Assembly: GCA_042090785.1 (NCBI GenBank) | Contig: JBELIP010000008.1 | Location: 21,805-85,804 of the forward strand | Direction: 5' to 3' | From: UBA7434 sp042090785 | GTDB lineage: Bacteria > Pseudomonadota > Gammaproteobacteria > Pseudomonadales > UBA7434 | Length of the DNA stretch: 64,000 nucleotides | Part shown: one piece after another, positions 26,711 to 35,383 of the stretch | How positions within the stretch are numbered: position 1 is the first letter of the stretch | Layout of the letters: the number at the start of each line of letters is the position of its first letter | Program-made: the position numbers and the translations under genes | Notes under the pieces: model-generated | Told to the model about the DNA's origin: nothing | The model's database searches: none | What the model saw: only the letters and a program-made list of their open reading frames with translations

Positions 26711-28849
26711 TTAATAAAAAGTTCGCCCTTCTTTTGCCATAGTTTCTAGACTATCGAGCAACGCATACTCTGGCCCAAGATCACTAAACTGTTTAGCTTT
26801 ATCACAAAACGCTTGAATGCCTACGGTGTCTAGGTAGCGGAAAATGCCACCTCTAAACGGTGGAAAGCCAACACCCATAATAACGGCCATGTCAGCCTCT
26901 GCTGGCGTCGCCACAATACCTTCGTCTAAACAGCGCACCATCTCTAAGGCCATAGGAATCATTAGGCGATCAATAATGATTTCATCTTCCATTGTCACAC
27001 TTGAATCAACATGCCCTTCAAGCAAAGCAGCCACACTCTCATCGGCCACTTTCTGAATACGACCTTTTTTATCTGGTGCATATTGATAAAAACCCGAGCT
27101 GTTTTTCTGGCCTAAGCGACCGGCATCAAATAGGACTTCTGCAGCACTTTTAAAACTGGGCTGCATGCGATCAGGAAAAGCGCCTGCCATTACCTGCGCA
27201 GCATGCTTGCAAGTATCTAAGCCAACCACATCCTGTAAATACGCAGGGCCCATTGGCCAACCCCAACGCTCCATGACTTTATCTATGTGAGTAAAAGCAA
27301 CGCCCTCTTTCATTAAGCGGTTGGCACTTCCCAAATAAGGGAATAAAACGCGATTCACTAAAAAGCCTGCACAGTCGTTAACAAGCACTGGCGTTTTACC
27401 TAGCGATACGGCATAGCTCATTGCCTTCGCAACGGCTGCATCGCTACTTTTTTCACCTCGAATAACCTCTACTAAAGGCATTTTATGAACGGGATTAAAA
27501 AAGTGCATGCCACAAAAGTTTTCAGGGCGCTTTAAGGCTTCGGCTAATTCACTAATTTGAATCGTCGAGGTGTTTGAACACAAAATAGCATCGTCAGCCA
27601 TAAGCGCTTCACACTCGGCAAGCACTATCTTTTTAACCTTGGCGTTTTCTACAACGGCCTCAACAACCACTTCGGCATTTTCAATACCCGAGTAATCTAA
27701 CGTTGGGCGGATTTTATTAAGCGCTGCAGCCATCTCACTCGCAGACATTTTACCGCGGCCGACTAACTTACCAAACAATGTACCAGCTTCAGCCATACCT
27801 GCATCTAAGCCTTGCTGGGCAATATCTTTCATTAATATTGGCACGCCTTTAGAGGCCGACTGATAGGCAATACCACCACCCATAATGCCTGCACCTAACA
27901 CAGCGGTTTGCTTCACGTTACCAACGCTGGCAGCCAGTGTTTTTGCTTTTTTGGAGACTGCCTGCTCATTCAAGAATAAACCGACGAGACTACTTGCCAC
28001 ATCGGTAAACGCTAAATCAACAAAATGCTCAATTTCAACTTTTATTGCTTCGTCACGATTCATAATGACGTTTTTCTCAATGGCTTTTAAGCCTGACATT
28101 GGCGCTGGGTAATTACGACCCGCTTGGGCAGCAATAAAACCACCGGCACTGACAAACGCCATTAATCGCTCCATATCATTAAGTAATATGGGCACTTTCT
28201 TTTCTTCACGGCGCTTATTGAAATCAAGATCTCCAGCTATGGCTGATGCCAGCATATCAAGTGCAACCGAGCGCACTTGATCTAACGGTACCACTGTATC
28301 GACAGCGCCAAGGGCAAGCGCTTCTGGCGCTTTAACGTGTTTACCACTACAGATCCATTCAACCGCGTTATCACAACCCATGAGTCGCGGTGCACGAACT
28401 GTACCACCGTAACCAGGTATAAGGCCCAACTTCACTTCTGGAAAACCTACCGCCGCCACATCAGCACAAACGCGATATTCAGCAGTTAGGGCCAACTCAA
28501 AACCACCACCTAAAGCAAAGCCATTAATGGCTACAACCTTAGGAAAAGGCAAATCTTCTAAACCATTAAATATGGCATGAACATCTAACATCGATTCGGC
28601 AATGGATTCTTTAGTGCCATTAAATAAGTCGGTGAACTCAGTAATGTCAGCACCAACAATAAAGGCATTTTTGCCACTACTTATTAAAAGACCTGTCACC
28701 GATTTATCCGCCGATAACAGATCAACAACCTGTTTAATTTCAAGCACTGTTGCTATATCGAGCTTATTGACACTGCCGGCTGCATCAAAGCACAGCTCAG
28801 CAATACCGTTATCTATTTTTTTAAGAGAAAGATTTTTACCTTCGAACAT
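26711..28849 (-). CDS. fadB: Fatty acid oxidation complex subunit alpha FadB
   Basis: From ATG 28849 (MFEGKNLSLKKIDNG) the protein is 712 residues. The N-terminal enoyl-CoA hydratase/isomerase domain (about 1-190) includes INGFALGGGFELALTAEYRV. The NAD-binding 3-hydroxyacyl-CoA dehydrogenase domain starts near residue 310 with AVLGAGIMGGGIA and includes MHFFNPVHKMPLVEVI, and two C-terminal dehydrogenase domains follow. It catalyses the middle steps of beta-oxidation in complex with FadA. GGAG lies nine bases upstream of the chosen start; the earlier TTG is inside that binding site. It is the first gene of fadBA. Confidence 0.98.
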   Translation of the reverse strand: MFEGKNLSLKKIDNGIAELCFDAAGSVNKLDIATVLEIKQVVDLLSADKSVTGLLISSGKNAFIVGADITEFTDLFNGTKESIAESMLDVHAIFNGLEDLPFPKVVAINGFALGGGFELALTAEYRVCADVAAVGFPEVKLGLIPGYGGTVRAPRLMGCDNAVEWICSGKHVKAPEALALGAVDTVVPLDQVRSVALDMLASAIAGDLDFNKRREEKKVPILLNDMERLMAFVSAGGFIAAQAGRNYPAPMSGLKAIEKNVIMNRDEAIKVEIEHFVDLAFTDVASSLVGLFLNEQAVSKKAKTLAASVGNVKQTAVLGAGIMGGGIAYQSASKGVPILMKDIAQQGLDAGMAEAGTLFGKLVGRGKMSASEMAAALNKIRPTLDYSGIENAEVVVEAVVENAKVKKIVLAECEALMADDAILCSNTSTIQISELAEALKRPENFCGMHFFNPVHKMPLVEVIRGEKSSDAAVAKAMSYAVSLGKTPVLVNDCAGFLVNRVLFPYLGSANRLMKEGVAFTHIDKVMERWGWPMGPAYLQDVVGLDTCKHAAQVMAGAFPDRMQPSFKSAAEVLFDAGRLGQKNSSGFYQYAPDKKGRIQKVADESVAALLEGHVDSSVTMEDEIIIDRLMIPMALEMVRCLDEGIVATPAEADMAVIMGVGFPPFRGGIFRYLDTVGIQAFCDKAKQFSDLGPEYALLDSLETMAKEGRTFY

Positions 28850-28946
28850 TGTTGCTGTCTCCAAACTTACTAATGGTTAGCGTTAGTTTTTATCTTTAAA
28901 ATAATAATGATCAATTGATACAAATCACACTTTACAACCTTCAAAC

Positions 28947-30077
28947 CTAGCCAGTAAGACAGGCTGGGTCAAAACGATACTGCTCTTCTAACCAGCCGAC
29001 AATTTCTGCTGCATACACTGAAGAGTAACAACTGTATTTTTTTATCAATAGCGTTTTTTCACTCGTCGAAATGTTATCTAGGCCTTGAACTTGAAACCGC
29101 TCTATATCGGCTAATACATCGGCGGCTAGATCATCACCCATTTGCTGTTGAGCAAATTGCTGCCAATAAGTATTAACTTTTTTCTTAATCGCACCCTCAA
29201 ATGCACCCTGACCATCAAGGCTAACACTCTGCGAGGCCGTTTGCGCATATTGAAAAGCCAATGTCGCCAAAGGTAACTGCGATAAATAGGCCTGATTCAT
29301 CGGGTTAGCAAAATGGCCTGCTGTTAACTGCGACAGAAATACTGGCGAATCAAACGCTTTTAAATGCAAGTGACGGCTCAACTTTTGGCCGTCATTCACG
29401 GGGTAATTATCCCACAGTACCGGTGGTCGCTGTAACTGCTCAGTGATTAACTCTAAGTTATCTTTACTATAAGTCGCACTACAAACTTGCTCACCAGTCC
29501 AAAAAAAATCAATATCAGCATCTAAGCCATTACCCAGTGTCTGCCAATAATCAGAAGGCCGCGGGCCAAATAGCTTTTCTAATATCGGGTCCGTCGTATA
29601 ATACGATGGACAAACAATAATATGCTTTGCCTTAGCTTTTAACCGAATCCTGTCACATAACGCCAACTGCAAAGAAGCCATTTGCTCACCGCTTGAAGGC
29701 ACATCATCAAACAATATACACAGTAGATCCGTAGATATATCAGCTATTTGATCAAGCTTATTATCAAGCTGAGCTAAAGCATTTTGTGCCGACTTAGCAT
29801 CCATACCACTATCGCTCGCATCACATAAACCAACAGGCGAAATACCCAAGCCAAAAACCATACCCTGCCGTTGAAAATCACGCGCGCATTGTTTTAAGGC
29901 ATCCATCTCGGTATTTGTCCAAGGCTCAGCCCAACGAGCTCTTAGCTTGGCATCCGACTTCGGTGCATAGATGTAGGCGTTTAAACCGACACTCGTCATA
30001 AATTGGGGATAATCTCGCCGCGCAGCCCACGACCAAGATGTTCCATAAAAACCTTCTATGATGCCAAGGTAACGCAA
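28947..30077 (-). CDS. GH84-type beta-N-acetylglucosaminidase domain protein
   Basis: The 376-residue protein is nearly all catalytic domain of the GH84 (NAGidase/O-GlcNAcase) type. It opens with YLGIIEGFYGTSWSW, typical of the family, and the catalytic aspartate pair is at residues 124-125 (ILFDDVPSS). WDNYPVNDG is another conserved segment. There is no signal peptide, membrane helix or carbohydrate-binding module, so a cytoplasmic enzyme acting on GlcNAc-bearing saccharides, peptides or proteins is predicted. The TTG at 30077 is the only plausible start; GAGA sits just upstream. It stands alone between fadB and tatD. The natural substrate is unknown; a protein O-GlcNAcase role is possible but unproven. 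Confidence 0.82.
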   Translation of the reverse strand: MRYLGIIEGFYGTSWSWAARRDYPQFMTSVGLNAYIYAPKSDAKLRARWAEPWTNTEMDALKQCARDFQRQGMVFGLGISPVGLCDASDSGMDAKSAQNALAQLDNKLDQIADISTDLLCILFDDVPSSGEQMASLQLALCDRIRLKAKAKHIIVCPSYYTTDPILEKLFGPRPSDYWQTLGNGLDADIDFFWTGEQVCSATYSKDNLELITEQLQRPPVLWDNYPVNDGQKLSRHLHLKAFDSPVFLSQLTAGHFANPMNQAYLSQLPLATLAFQYAQTASQSVSLDGQGAFEGAIKKKVNTYWQQFAQQQMGDDLAADVLADIERFQVQGLDNISTSEKTLLIKKYSCYSSVYAAEIVGWLEEQYRFDPACLTG

Positions 30078-30233
30078 GATACTTCTCTTTCGTAATGAAT
30101 AAGGCCAAGGATAATAGCACTGTGCTCTGCTAGCAGGACATTATGCCTAAGGATTTGGATAAAAATAGTTATAACTCTTTAATCTACAGATTGTGATCGG
30201 CTGCACACAAACCATTTGATCACTTATTGGACA

Positions 30234-30362
30234 ATATAGGAGTTTAGTCTTTAATTAATTTTATAGGTGACTGTTTCCCCGCAGGAGCCTTGAGGTGAAG
30301 ACCTCAGTTGTTACACTCCTATATGTATCTTATAACCCTAACTTGTAGTTAGGGTTTTTTTT
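30234..30362 (+). ncRNA. Candidate structured small RNA with intrinsic terminator
   Basis: On the plus strand, between two minus-strand genes, ATATAGGAGT (30234-30243) pairs perfectly with ACTCCTATAT (30315-30324). Inside are AGTC (30246-30249) with GACT (30269-30272), and the hairpin TGAGGT-GAAG-ACCTCA. This predicts a three-way junction with the single-stranded segment TTTCCCCGCAGGAGCC. An intrinsic terminator follows at 30334-30362. The layout resembles a stand-alone small RNA or a riboswitch without a gene. No known family (6S, 4.5S, tmRNA, RNase P, common riboswitches) matched from memory. The promoter was not identified with confidence. Confidence 0.6.
30334..30362 (+). terminator. Terminator of the candidate small RNA
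   Basis: AACCCTAAC (30334-30342) pairs with GTTAGGGTT (30348-30356) around TTGTA, and a T-run extends to 30362. The T-run is on the plus strand only, so it does not serve the flanking minus-strand genes. Confidence 0.88.
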
Positions 30363-30402
30363 ATCCCTTTTTTATGCTCTTTTATACCTGGTCGGCGTGC
30401 CA

Positions 30403-31173
30403 TTAAGAGCGGAAAAATAATCGATTGAAATTATTGCTTGTTGCTTCTGCCAGCTCAGCCAGTGATAGGCCTCGAAGCTCGGCAATATATTGCGCTACAT
30501 CTCTCACATAAGCCGGCTGATTAGATTTACCACGGTGTGGCACTGGCGCTAAATAGGGCGAGTCGGTTTCTACCATTAAGCGATCCAATGGAATTTTTTT
30601 TACCACTTCACGCAATTCACTGGCATTCTTAAATGTCACGATACCCGATATGGAGATATAAAAGCCGGCATCAATGGCTTGTTTAGCCATAGGCCAAGTA
30701 TCAGTAAAACAATGCAACACACCCGCAGCAGAACTCGCATGCTGCGCAATCGACGCCAAGGTATCATCACGCGCTTCACGCGAATGAATAATCACCGGTT
30801 TATTGACTTCGGCAGCTATTTTAAGGTGAGTAATAAAATGCTCTCGTTGAGATGCCGCACTTTCTTTGGCATAAAAATAATCTAAGCCCGTTTCACCTAC
30901 GGCAATAATGCGATCATCTAAAGCCCATTGCTTTAAGGCATCGGCATCTAAACCTTGGCGCATATCCTCTAACGGGTGAAAACCTGCAGAAGCATAAACA
31001 TCATCATATTGATCAACAATAGCCATCATGGCTGGTAAGGTTTCAAGTGAAATACCAACACACAAAAATTGACTAACGCCTTGGCTGCGAGCTTGCTGTA
31101 AGGCTTTGTCGACACTACCGCCACACTGCGATAAATCGAGCCTATCTAAATGACAATGAGAATCTACAATCAT
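30403..31173 (-). CDS. tatD: TatD family metal-dependent DNase (YcfH-like)
   Basis: The 256-residue TIM-barrel hydrolase has the metal-binding HxH in DSHCHLD at the N terminus, GETGLDYFYAKES, VIIHSREA and the C-terminal ETDSPYLAPVPHRGKSNQPA. TatD-type enzymes are cytoplasmic metal-dependent deoxyribonucleases; the biological role of the YcfH branch is poorly known. It ends the long gene run that starts at yceD, after pilZ and holB, as in Pseudomonas. Confidence 0.93.
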   Translation of the reverse strand: MIVDSHCHLDRLDLSQCGGSVDKALQQARSQGVSQFLCVGISLETLPAMMAIVDQYDDVYASAGFHPLEDMRQGLDADALKQWALDDRIIAVGETGLDYFYAKESAASQREHFITHLKIAAEVNKPVIIHSREARDDTLASIAQHASSAAGVLHCFTDTWPMAKQAIDAGFYISISGIVTFKNASELREVVKKIPLDRLMVETDSPYLAPVPHRGKSNQPAYVRDVAQYIAELRGLSLAELAEATSNNFNRLFFRS

Positions 31174-31222
31174 GAATTTACAATTAACGTTAAGAAGAGA
31201 AAAAAGGCGTTTAAATCAATGC

Positions 31223-31579
31223 TTACATGGTATGCGTCGGCCTATCAGAACCTACAATACCCGCAAGATAGTTTTCTATTTTTTTTGTTGCAGTGTCATC
31301 TTGCGAACTAAACTGTACGCCAATTCCTGCCGCCCGATTACCCTGAGCATGCTTGGGTGTAATCCAAATAACCTTACCCGCTACGGGAATTTTTTCAGGC
31401 TCATCCATTAAACTCAGCAACATGAATACCTCGTCGCCAATAGTGTATTGTTTATTGGTCGGAATAAATAAACCGCCGTTTTCAACAAATGGCATAAACG
31501 CCGCATATAGCACCGCTTTATCCTTAATGGTTAAAGATAATATTCCACTTTTTGCACCGGTTTTTAATGCATCGCTCAT
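31223..31579 (-). CDS. pilZ: PilZ domain protein, type IV pilus-type
   Basis: Starting at ATG 31579 (MSDALKTGAKSGILSLTIKD) the protein is 118 residues and aligns over its length with P. aeruginosa PilZ as remembered: LYAAFMPFVENGGLFIPTNK and GKVIWITPKHAQGNRAAGIG. An ATG four codons earlier (31591) lacks a ribosome binding site. PilZ of this type is needed for type IV pilus assembly in Pseudomonas and does not bind cyclic di-GMP there; here too the RxxxR arm is not evident. It lies between holB and tatD as in Pseudomonas. Confidence 0.88.
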   Translation of the reverse strand: MSDALKTGAKSGILSLTIKDKAVLYAAFMPFVENGGLFIPTNKQYTIGDEVFMLLSLMDEPEKIPVAGKVIWITPKHAQGNRAAGIGVQFSSQDDTATKKIENYLAGIVGSDRPTHTM

Positions 31580-31692
31580 GACTCTATCCATATAAATGCG
31601 TGGTTCAAAACAAGATACTTAACAAAAGCTGTTTTTTTAACCCGCTGTAAAATTGATTTAATCTTTATAAAGCTTAGCGTTATCACCTTAGT

Positions 31693-32712
31693 TTAGCTAT
31701 TAAATTTGTTATAGATAGCAGAGCATTGCAACAACAACGACTCTAATAACAAGCGCGGGTTGGCGTTTTGAGCCAAAGCCACCTTTGCTGCCGCTACACA
31801 ATCATAAATTTTATGTATCTCACTCGCAGGCAAGTTCGCTATTGGCAACTGACTGATACTGCCGTTATTAGCGGCTGTTTTAGCGCTATCTTGACTACTT
31901 TTTACACCAACACTGATTAATCGTAAAAAACTGTCTAAAAAATCTGGCAACTGTGACGAATCAATACTTTTTGCAACATTCTGAGCACTTTCGCGACCAC
32001 TAAAAAATGACGCTAACAATTTTTCATCCAGCTGTGTATCAATACCACCATTGAGCAATTCATAGACGCGCCCAGGAAAGCCTCTACCCTGCTCAATCGC
32101 TTGCTGAATATCTACTGCGGAAAAATCATCGCTTAACCAACGAACAATTTCATCCTGTGCAGGAATCGCAAAGCTTAAGCGCTGACACCTAGAAATAATG
32201 GTGGGTAATATTTTACTCGCATGATGAGCCACCAATAAAAAGTAGGTATTAGCAGGCGGCTCTTCTAAAACTTTAAGTAAAGCGTTAGCGGCATTTTCGT
32301 TCATCTGCTCAGCCGGACTAATCACACAGACTTTATTGCCACCTTGCTGAGCTGTTTGCTGGAGTCGCGTTTGCACTTGTCTAATAGTGTCGATACGCAA
32401 TACTTTACGCGGCTCTTCTGGCTGCACATTAAGCCAATCTGGGTGTGTACCAGCAATACAAAGCTGACACGATTTACATTGCCCGCAAGCAACACCATTA
32501 AACGGCGACGCACATAATAGAAACTGCGCAAACTCACGCGCAAAGTGGGTTTTCTCAACATATTGCGGCCCCACTAAAATCAACGCATGCGGCAGTCGCT
32601 GCTCTTGATACGCTAAGGCCAAATGTTCCGCCTCTGCTTTATGCCAAGGTCTAAAACCTCGACTACCATCGCAACAAATAGAAATCAGTTGTTCATTATT
32701 GCTTACAGCCAT
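31693..32712 (-). CDS. holB: DNA polymerase III subunit delta'
   Basis: From ATG 32712 (MAVSNNEQLISICC) the protein is 339 residues; AAGG lies ten bases upstream and a TTG two codons earlier is too close to it. The N-terminal AAA+-like domain has the zinc module CGQCKSCQLC followed by AGTHPDWLNVQPEE, and the conserved NENAANALLKVLEEPP. Walker A is degenerate, as expected for a clamp-loader delta' that does not hydrolyse ATP. It is part of the DNA polymerase III clamp loader. It follows tmk closely. Confidence 0.95.
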   Translation of the reverse strand: MAVSNNEQLISICCDGSRGFRPWHKAEAEHLALAYQEQRLPHALILVGPQYVEKTHFAREFAQFLLCASPFNGVACGQCKSCQLCIAGTHPDWLNVQPEEPRKVLRIDTIRQVQTRLQQTAQQGGNKVCVISPAEQMNENAANALLKVLEEPPANTYFLLVAHHASKILPTIISRCQRLSFAIPAQDEIVRWLSDDFSAVDIQQAIEQGRGFPGRVYELLNGGIDTQLDEKLLASFFSGRESAQNVAKSIDSSQLPDFLDSFLRLISVGVKSSQDSAKTAANNGSISQLPIANLPASEIHKIYDCVAAAKVALAQNANPRLLLESLLLQCSAIYNKFNS

Positions 32713-32724
32713 AAACAACGAACC

Positions 32725-33357
32725 TTATAGTAACCGTAAATCATCAAGCACTGCCTGAAGATCGGCTTGCACTTTTGGCAGAGTTTGAGAGGCATCAATT
32801 AAACGATAACTATGGGTATTGGACGCGGCCCGCTGATGGTAAGCATCGCGAACTCGCTGAAAAAAAGCTGCTTGCTCCACTTCAAAGCGATCAAGTTCAC
32901 CGCGCTGCCTTACTCTTTCAGCACTCAACTCTACTGGCACATCAAGAATAATTGTTAAATCTGGTTTTAAGTCGGCCTGCACAAAACGCTCTAACAGCTC
33001 AACTTTGTCACCACCTAATTGCCGCCCTTCTCCTTGGTAAGCATAAGTCGCATCTGTGAACCGGTCGCTCAACACCCACTCACCATTGGCAAGAGCAGGC
33101 TTAATCACTTGCTCAATATGCTGGGCACGCGCAGCGAATATGAGTAGTAACTCGCACATTGGGTGTAATGGCTCATTGTGATGGCACAACAACACATCAC
33201 GTATTTTTTCGGCAATTTCAGTACCACCGGGCTCGCGTGTAACGCGATACTTAATTTTTTGCTTATCAAAGAACTCGCAAATATAGGCTAAGTTGGTCGA
33301 CTTACCCGCCCCCTCCATTCCTTCAAGGGTAATGAATTTCGCTGATTCTTTTAGCAT
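32725..33357 (-). CDS. tmk: Thymidylate kinase
   Basis: The 210-residue kinase has the P-loop GMEGAGKST at residues 13-21, the DRx motif in LSDRFTDATYAYQGEGR, and the DLTIILDVPVELSAERVRQR segment. It phosphorylates dTMP to dTDP in the cytoplasm. The gene lies between mltG and holB with short gaps, consistent with one operon. Confidence 0.97.
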   Translation of the reverse strand: MLKESAKFITLEGMEGAGKSTNLAYICEFFDKQKIKYRVTREPGGTEIAEKIRDVLLCHHNEPLHPMCELLLIFAARAQHIEQVIKPALANGEWVLSDRFTDATYAYQGEGRQLGGDKVELLERFVQADLKPDLTIILDVPVELSAERVRQRGELDRFEVEQAAFFQRVRDAYHQRAASNTHSYRLIDASQTLPKVQADLQAVLDDLRLL

Positions 33358-33387
33358 TATTTATTAACTTCCACTCACAATAGATAA

Positions 33388-34473
33388 TTAACCAGCATCA
33401 TTTTTAAGTGGTGCTGGAGCCGAGCGGTAATTCGCCCGGCGCTGTTTAATTTGATACTTACGCACCGCGGCCTGATGCTCTTTTAAGGTCGCAGAAAAAT
33501 AATGGCTACCGTCACCTTTGGCAACAAAATAAAGGGCATCACCATCAAGCGGATGCAGCGCTGCATGTATTGCCGCACGACCCGGCATAGCAATAGGTGT
33601 CGGCGGTAAACCATGACGCGTGTAAGTGTTATACACCGTATCACGCTTTAAATCAGCACGACGCAAATTTCCGTTATATTTTGCACCCAAACCATAAATA
33701 ACACTAGGGTCAGTTTGTAAACGCATCCGCTTTTGCAGACGACGCACAAACACGCCTGCAATTTGTGGTCGCTCATAAGCAACCCCAGTCTCTTTTTCAA
33801 TCAATGAGGCCATAATTAATGCTTCGTAAGCCGACTGATAAGGTAGATCTTGATCGCGAGCAGCCCATTCTTCATCTAACACTTTGATCATAGCAAGATG
33901 CGCTCTTAACAGTATGCTGCTGGCGTTGTCACCTCTACTATAAAAATAGGTATCGGGTAAAAACCACCCCTCAGCTTGAGCAACACCGCCCATAAGGTCT
34001 AATGCTCGCGGAGTAAGTAGCTCATTAATATTTTCGTCCGCTGTTGGAGTATCTGCCGAAGAGACATCGCTATTAAGCGTATCGTTAGTGAGCAGCCGGA
34101 CTAACATCTGCAAGGTATTATCGCCTTCGAGCAAGGTGACTTTATATTGCAATGAAACGCCACTGCCAAGTATTGCAATAATTTGTGACGGCGAAGAAAA
34201 TGCCGGTAAGCGATACTCACCTACTTTTAATAAAAAATCTGGCTCAAAAAAACGCACCCATAATGAGGTTATTAAAGGGCGCTCTAAAATTTTTTGTTCA
34301 GCTAAATCGTTAACAACAGCATTAAAGCCCTTGCCAGATTCCACGGTATACAAGTGAGACTCAGTTAAATGCTTTAGCGGTGAATACCAGTAAGAAACCA
34401 ATAGCTTACCAGCAATAAACATTGAACATAATAAAACGACAAATAAGATAGGGAATACTTTTATGACTTTCAT
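33388..34473 (-). CDS. mltG: Endolytic transglycosylase MltG
   Basis: The 361-residue protein has an N-terminal membrane helix (about residues 5-27) and a periplasmic YceG-like domain. Conserved segments are GWFLPDTYFYSRG, IMASLIEKETGV with the catalytic Glu, LQTDPSVIYGLG and NTYTRHGLPPTPI. MltG cuts nascent glycan strands and sets their length during peptidoglycan synthesis. There is an acidic insertion near residues 130-150 (TPTADENINE) that is longer than in some relatives. It sits between pabC and tmk as in E. coli and Pseudomonas. Confidence 0.95.
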   Translation of the reverse strand: MKVIKVFPILFVVLLCSMFIAGKLLVSYWYSPLKHLTESHLYTVESGKGFNAVVNDLAEQKILERPLITSLWVRFFEPDFLLKVGEYRLPAFSSPSQIIAILGSGVSLQYKVTLLEGDNTLQMLVRLLTNDTLNSDVSSADTPTADENINELLTPRALDLMGGVAQAEGWFLPDTYFYSRGDNASSILLRAHLAMIKVLDEEWAARDQDLPYQSAYEALIMASLIEKETGVAYERPQIAGVFVRRLQKRMRLQTDPSVIYGLGAKYNGNLRRADLKRDTVYNTYTRHGLPPTPIAMPGRAAIHAALHPLDGDALYFVAKGDGSHYFSATLKEHQAAVRKYQIKQRRANYRSAPAPLKNDAG

Positions 34474-34513
34474 AACACCCCCTGACTTATTAAAAAATGA
34501 TTAATCAAAAAAA

Positions 34514-35380
34514 TCATCGTTCATGCAGACTTGAATTAATCGCCTGCTGAAGCGCCGTCAACTTGTCACTTTGAGGCCAGCTATGAATACTGCCATTTTT
34601 TTTCTGACACTTATGCACTAGCTTCAAGCCTTGAACTGAATTTGTAAGCATTACCCCGTCGCTATTAAATAATCGCTCTAAGGAAATAGCTTCTTCACGT
34701 ACGATAAAGTCAGCATGCTCAATAATATGTTGACGCACGACACCGGCCACACCACAATCAATAATCGGCGGTGTAATCAACTGCCCTGCTTCTAAAATAA
34801 AAATATTAGCGGATGTTGTTTCAATCACAAGACCAGACTGATCTAACATCAAGCCATCGTCACACCCTTGCAGCTCAACTTCTTTTTTAGCCAGCACCTG
34901 CTCTAAGCGATTACAGTGCTTAATTCCTGCAAATGCGGGCTGTAAACCCAACCTTGTAGTGCAAACCATCAGCTGGGAAGACGAGTGATTACTTGGCTGA
35001 TAAGGCTTAAGTAAAGTAAGACGATTAATTGATAGATTTTCACCACCATATCCAAAAACGGATGAGCCACGACTGACCACCAGCTTAAGTACATGATTAG
35101 TAGATTTTTCAGGGAGATGAGTTAAGGCATTATCAATATCGGCTTGAATAAGTTCAGCTGAACAGTCAATACCTAAACGCTTTAAACCAATAGACAAACG
35201 CTGCATATGCAGATTTAACAACTGAACCTTGCTGTTAGAGACTAACAAGGTTTCAAACACACCATCACCAAAAGTATTTGACCGATTCAACAAAAATTCG
35301 GCATTTGAGGCAACACTTGCAGACTCGAGTGGTGAAGCAATTAACTCACCATTAAACCAAGCATAAAGCGTTGCCGTCAT
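34514..35380 (-). CDS. pabC: Aminodeoxychorismate lyase
   Basis: The 288-residue protein belongs to fold-type IV PLP enzymes. FGDGVFETLLV lies near residue 37, the PLP-binding Lys is in GIKHCNRLEQVLAKKE, and the cofactor-holding TTSANIFILE and GVVRQHIIE segments follow. PabC releases pyruvate from aminodeoxychorismate to give p-aminobenzoate for folate. It starts three bases past the fabF stop region, indicating coupling with fabF, and precedes mltG, as in E. coli. Confidence 0.93.
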   Translation of the reverse strand: MTATLYAWFNGELIASPLESASVASNAEFLLNRSNTFGDGVFETLLVSNSKVQLLNLHMQRLSIGLKRLGIDCSAELIQADIDNALTHLPEKSTNHVLKLVVSRGSSVFGYGGENLSINRLTLLKPYQPSNHSSSQLMVCTTRLGLQPAFAGIKHCNRLEQVLAKKEVELQGCDDGLMLDQSGLVIETTSANIFILEAGQLITPPIIDCGVAGVVRQHIIEHADFIVREEAISLERLFNSDGVMLTNSVQGLKLVHKCQKKNGSIHSWPQSDKLTALQQAINSSLHER

Positions 35381-35383
35381 ACT

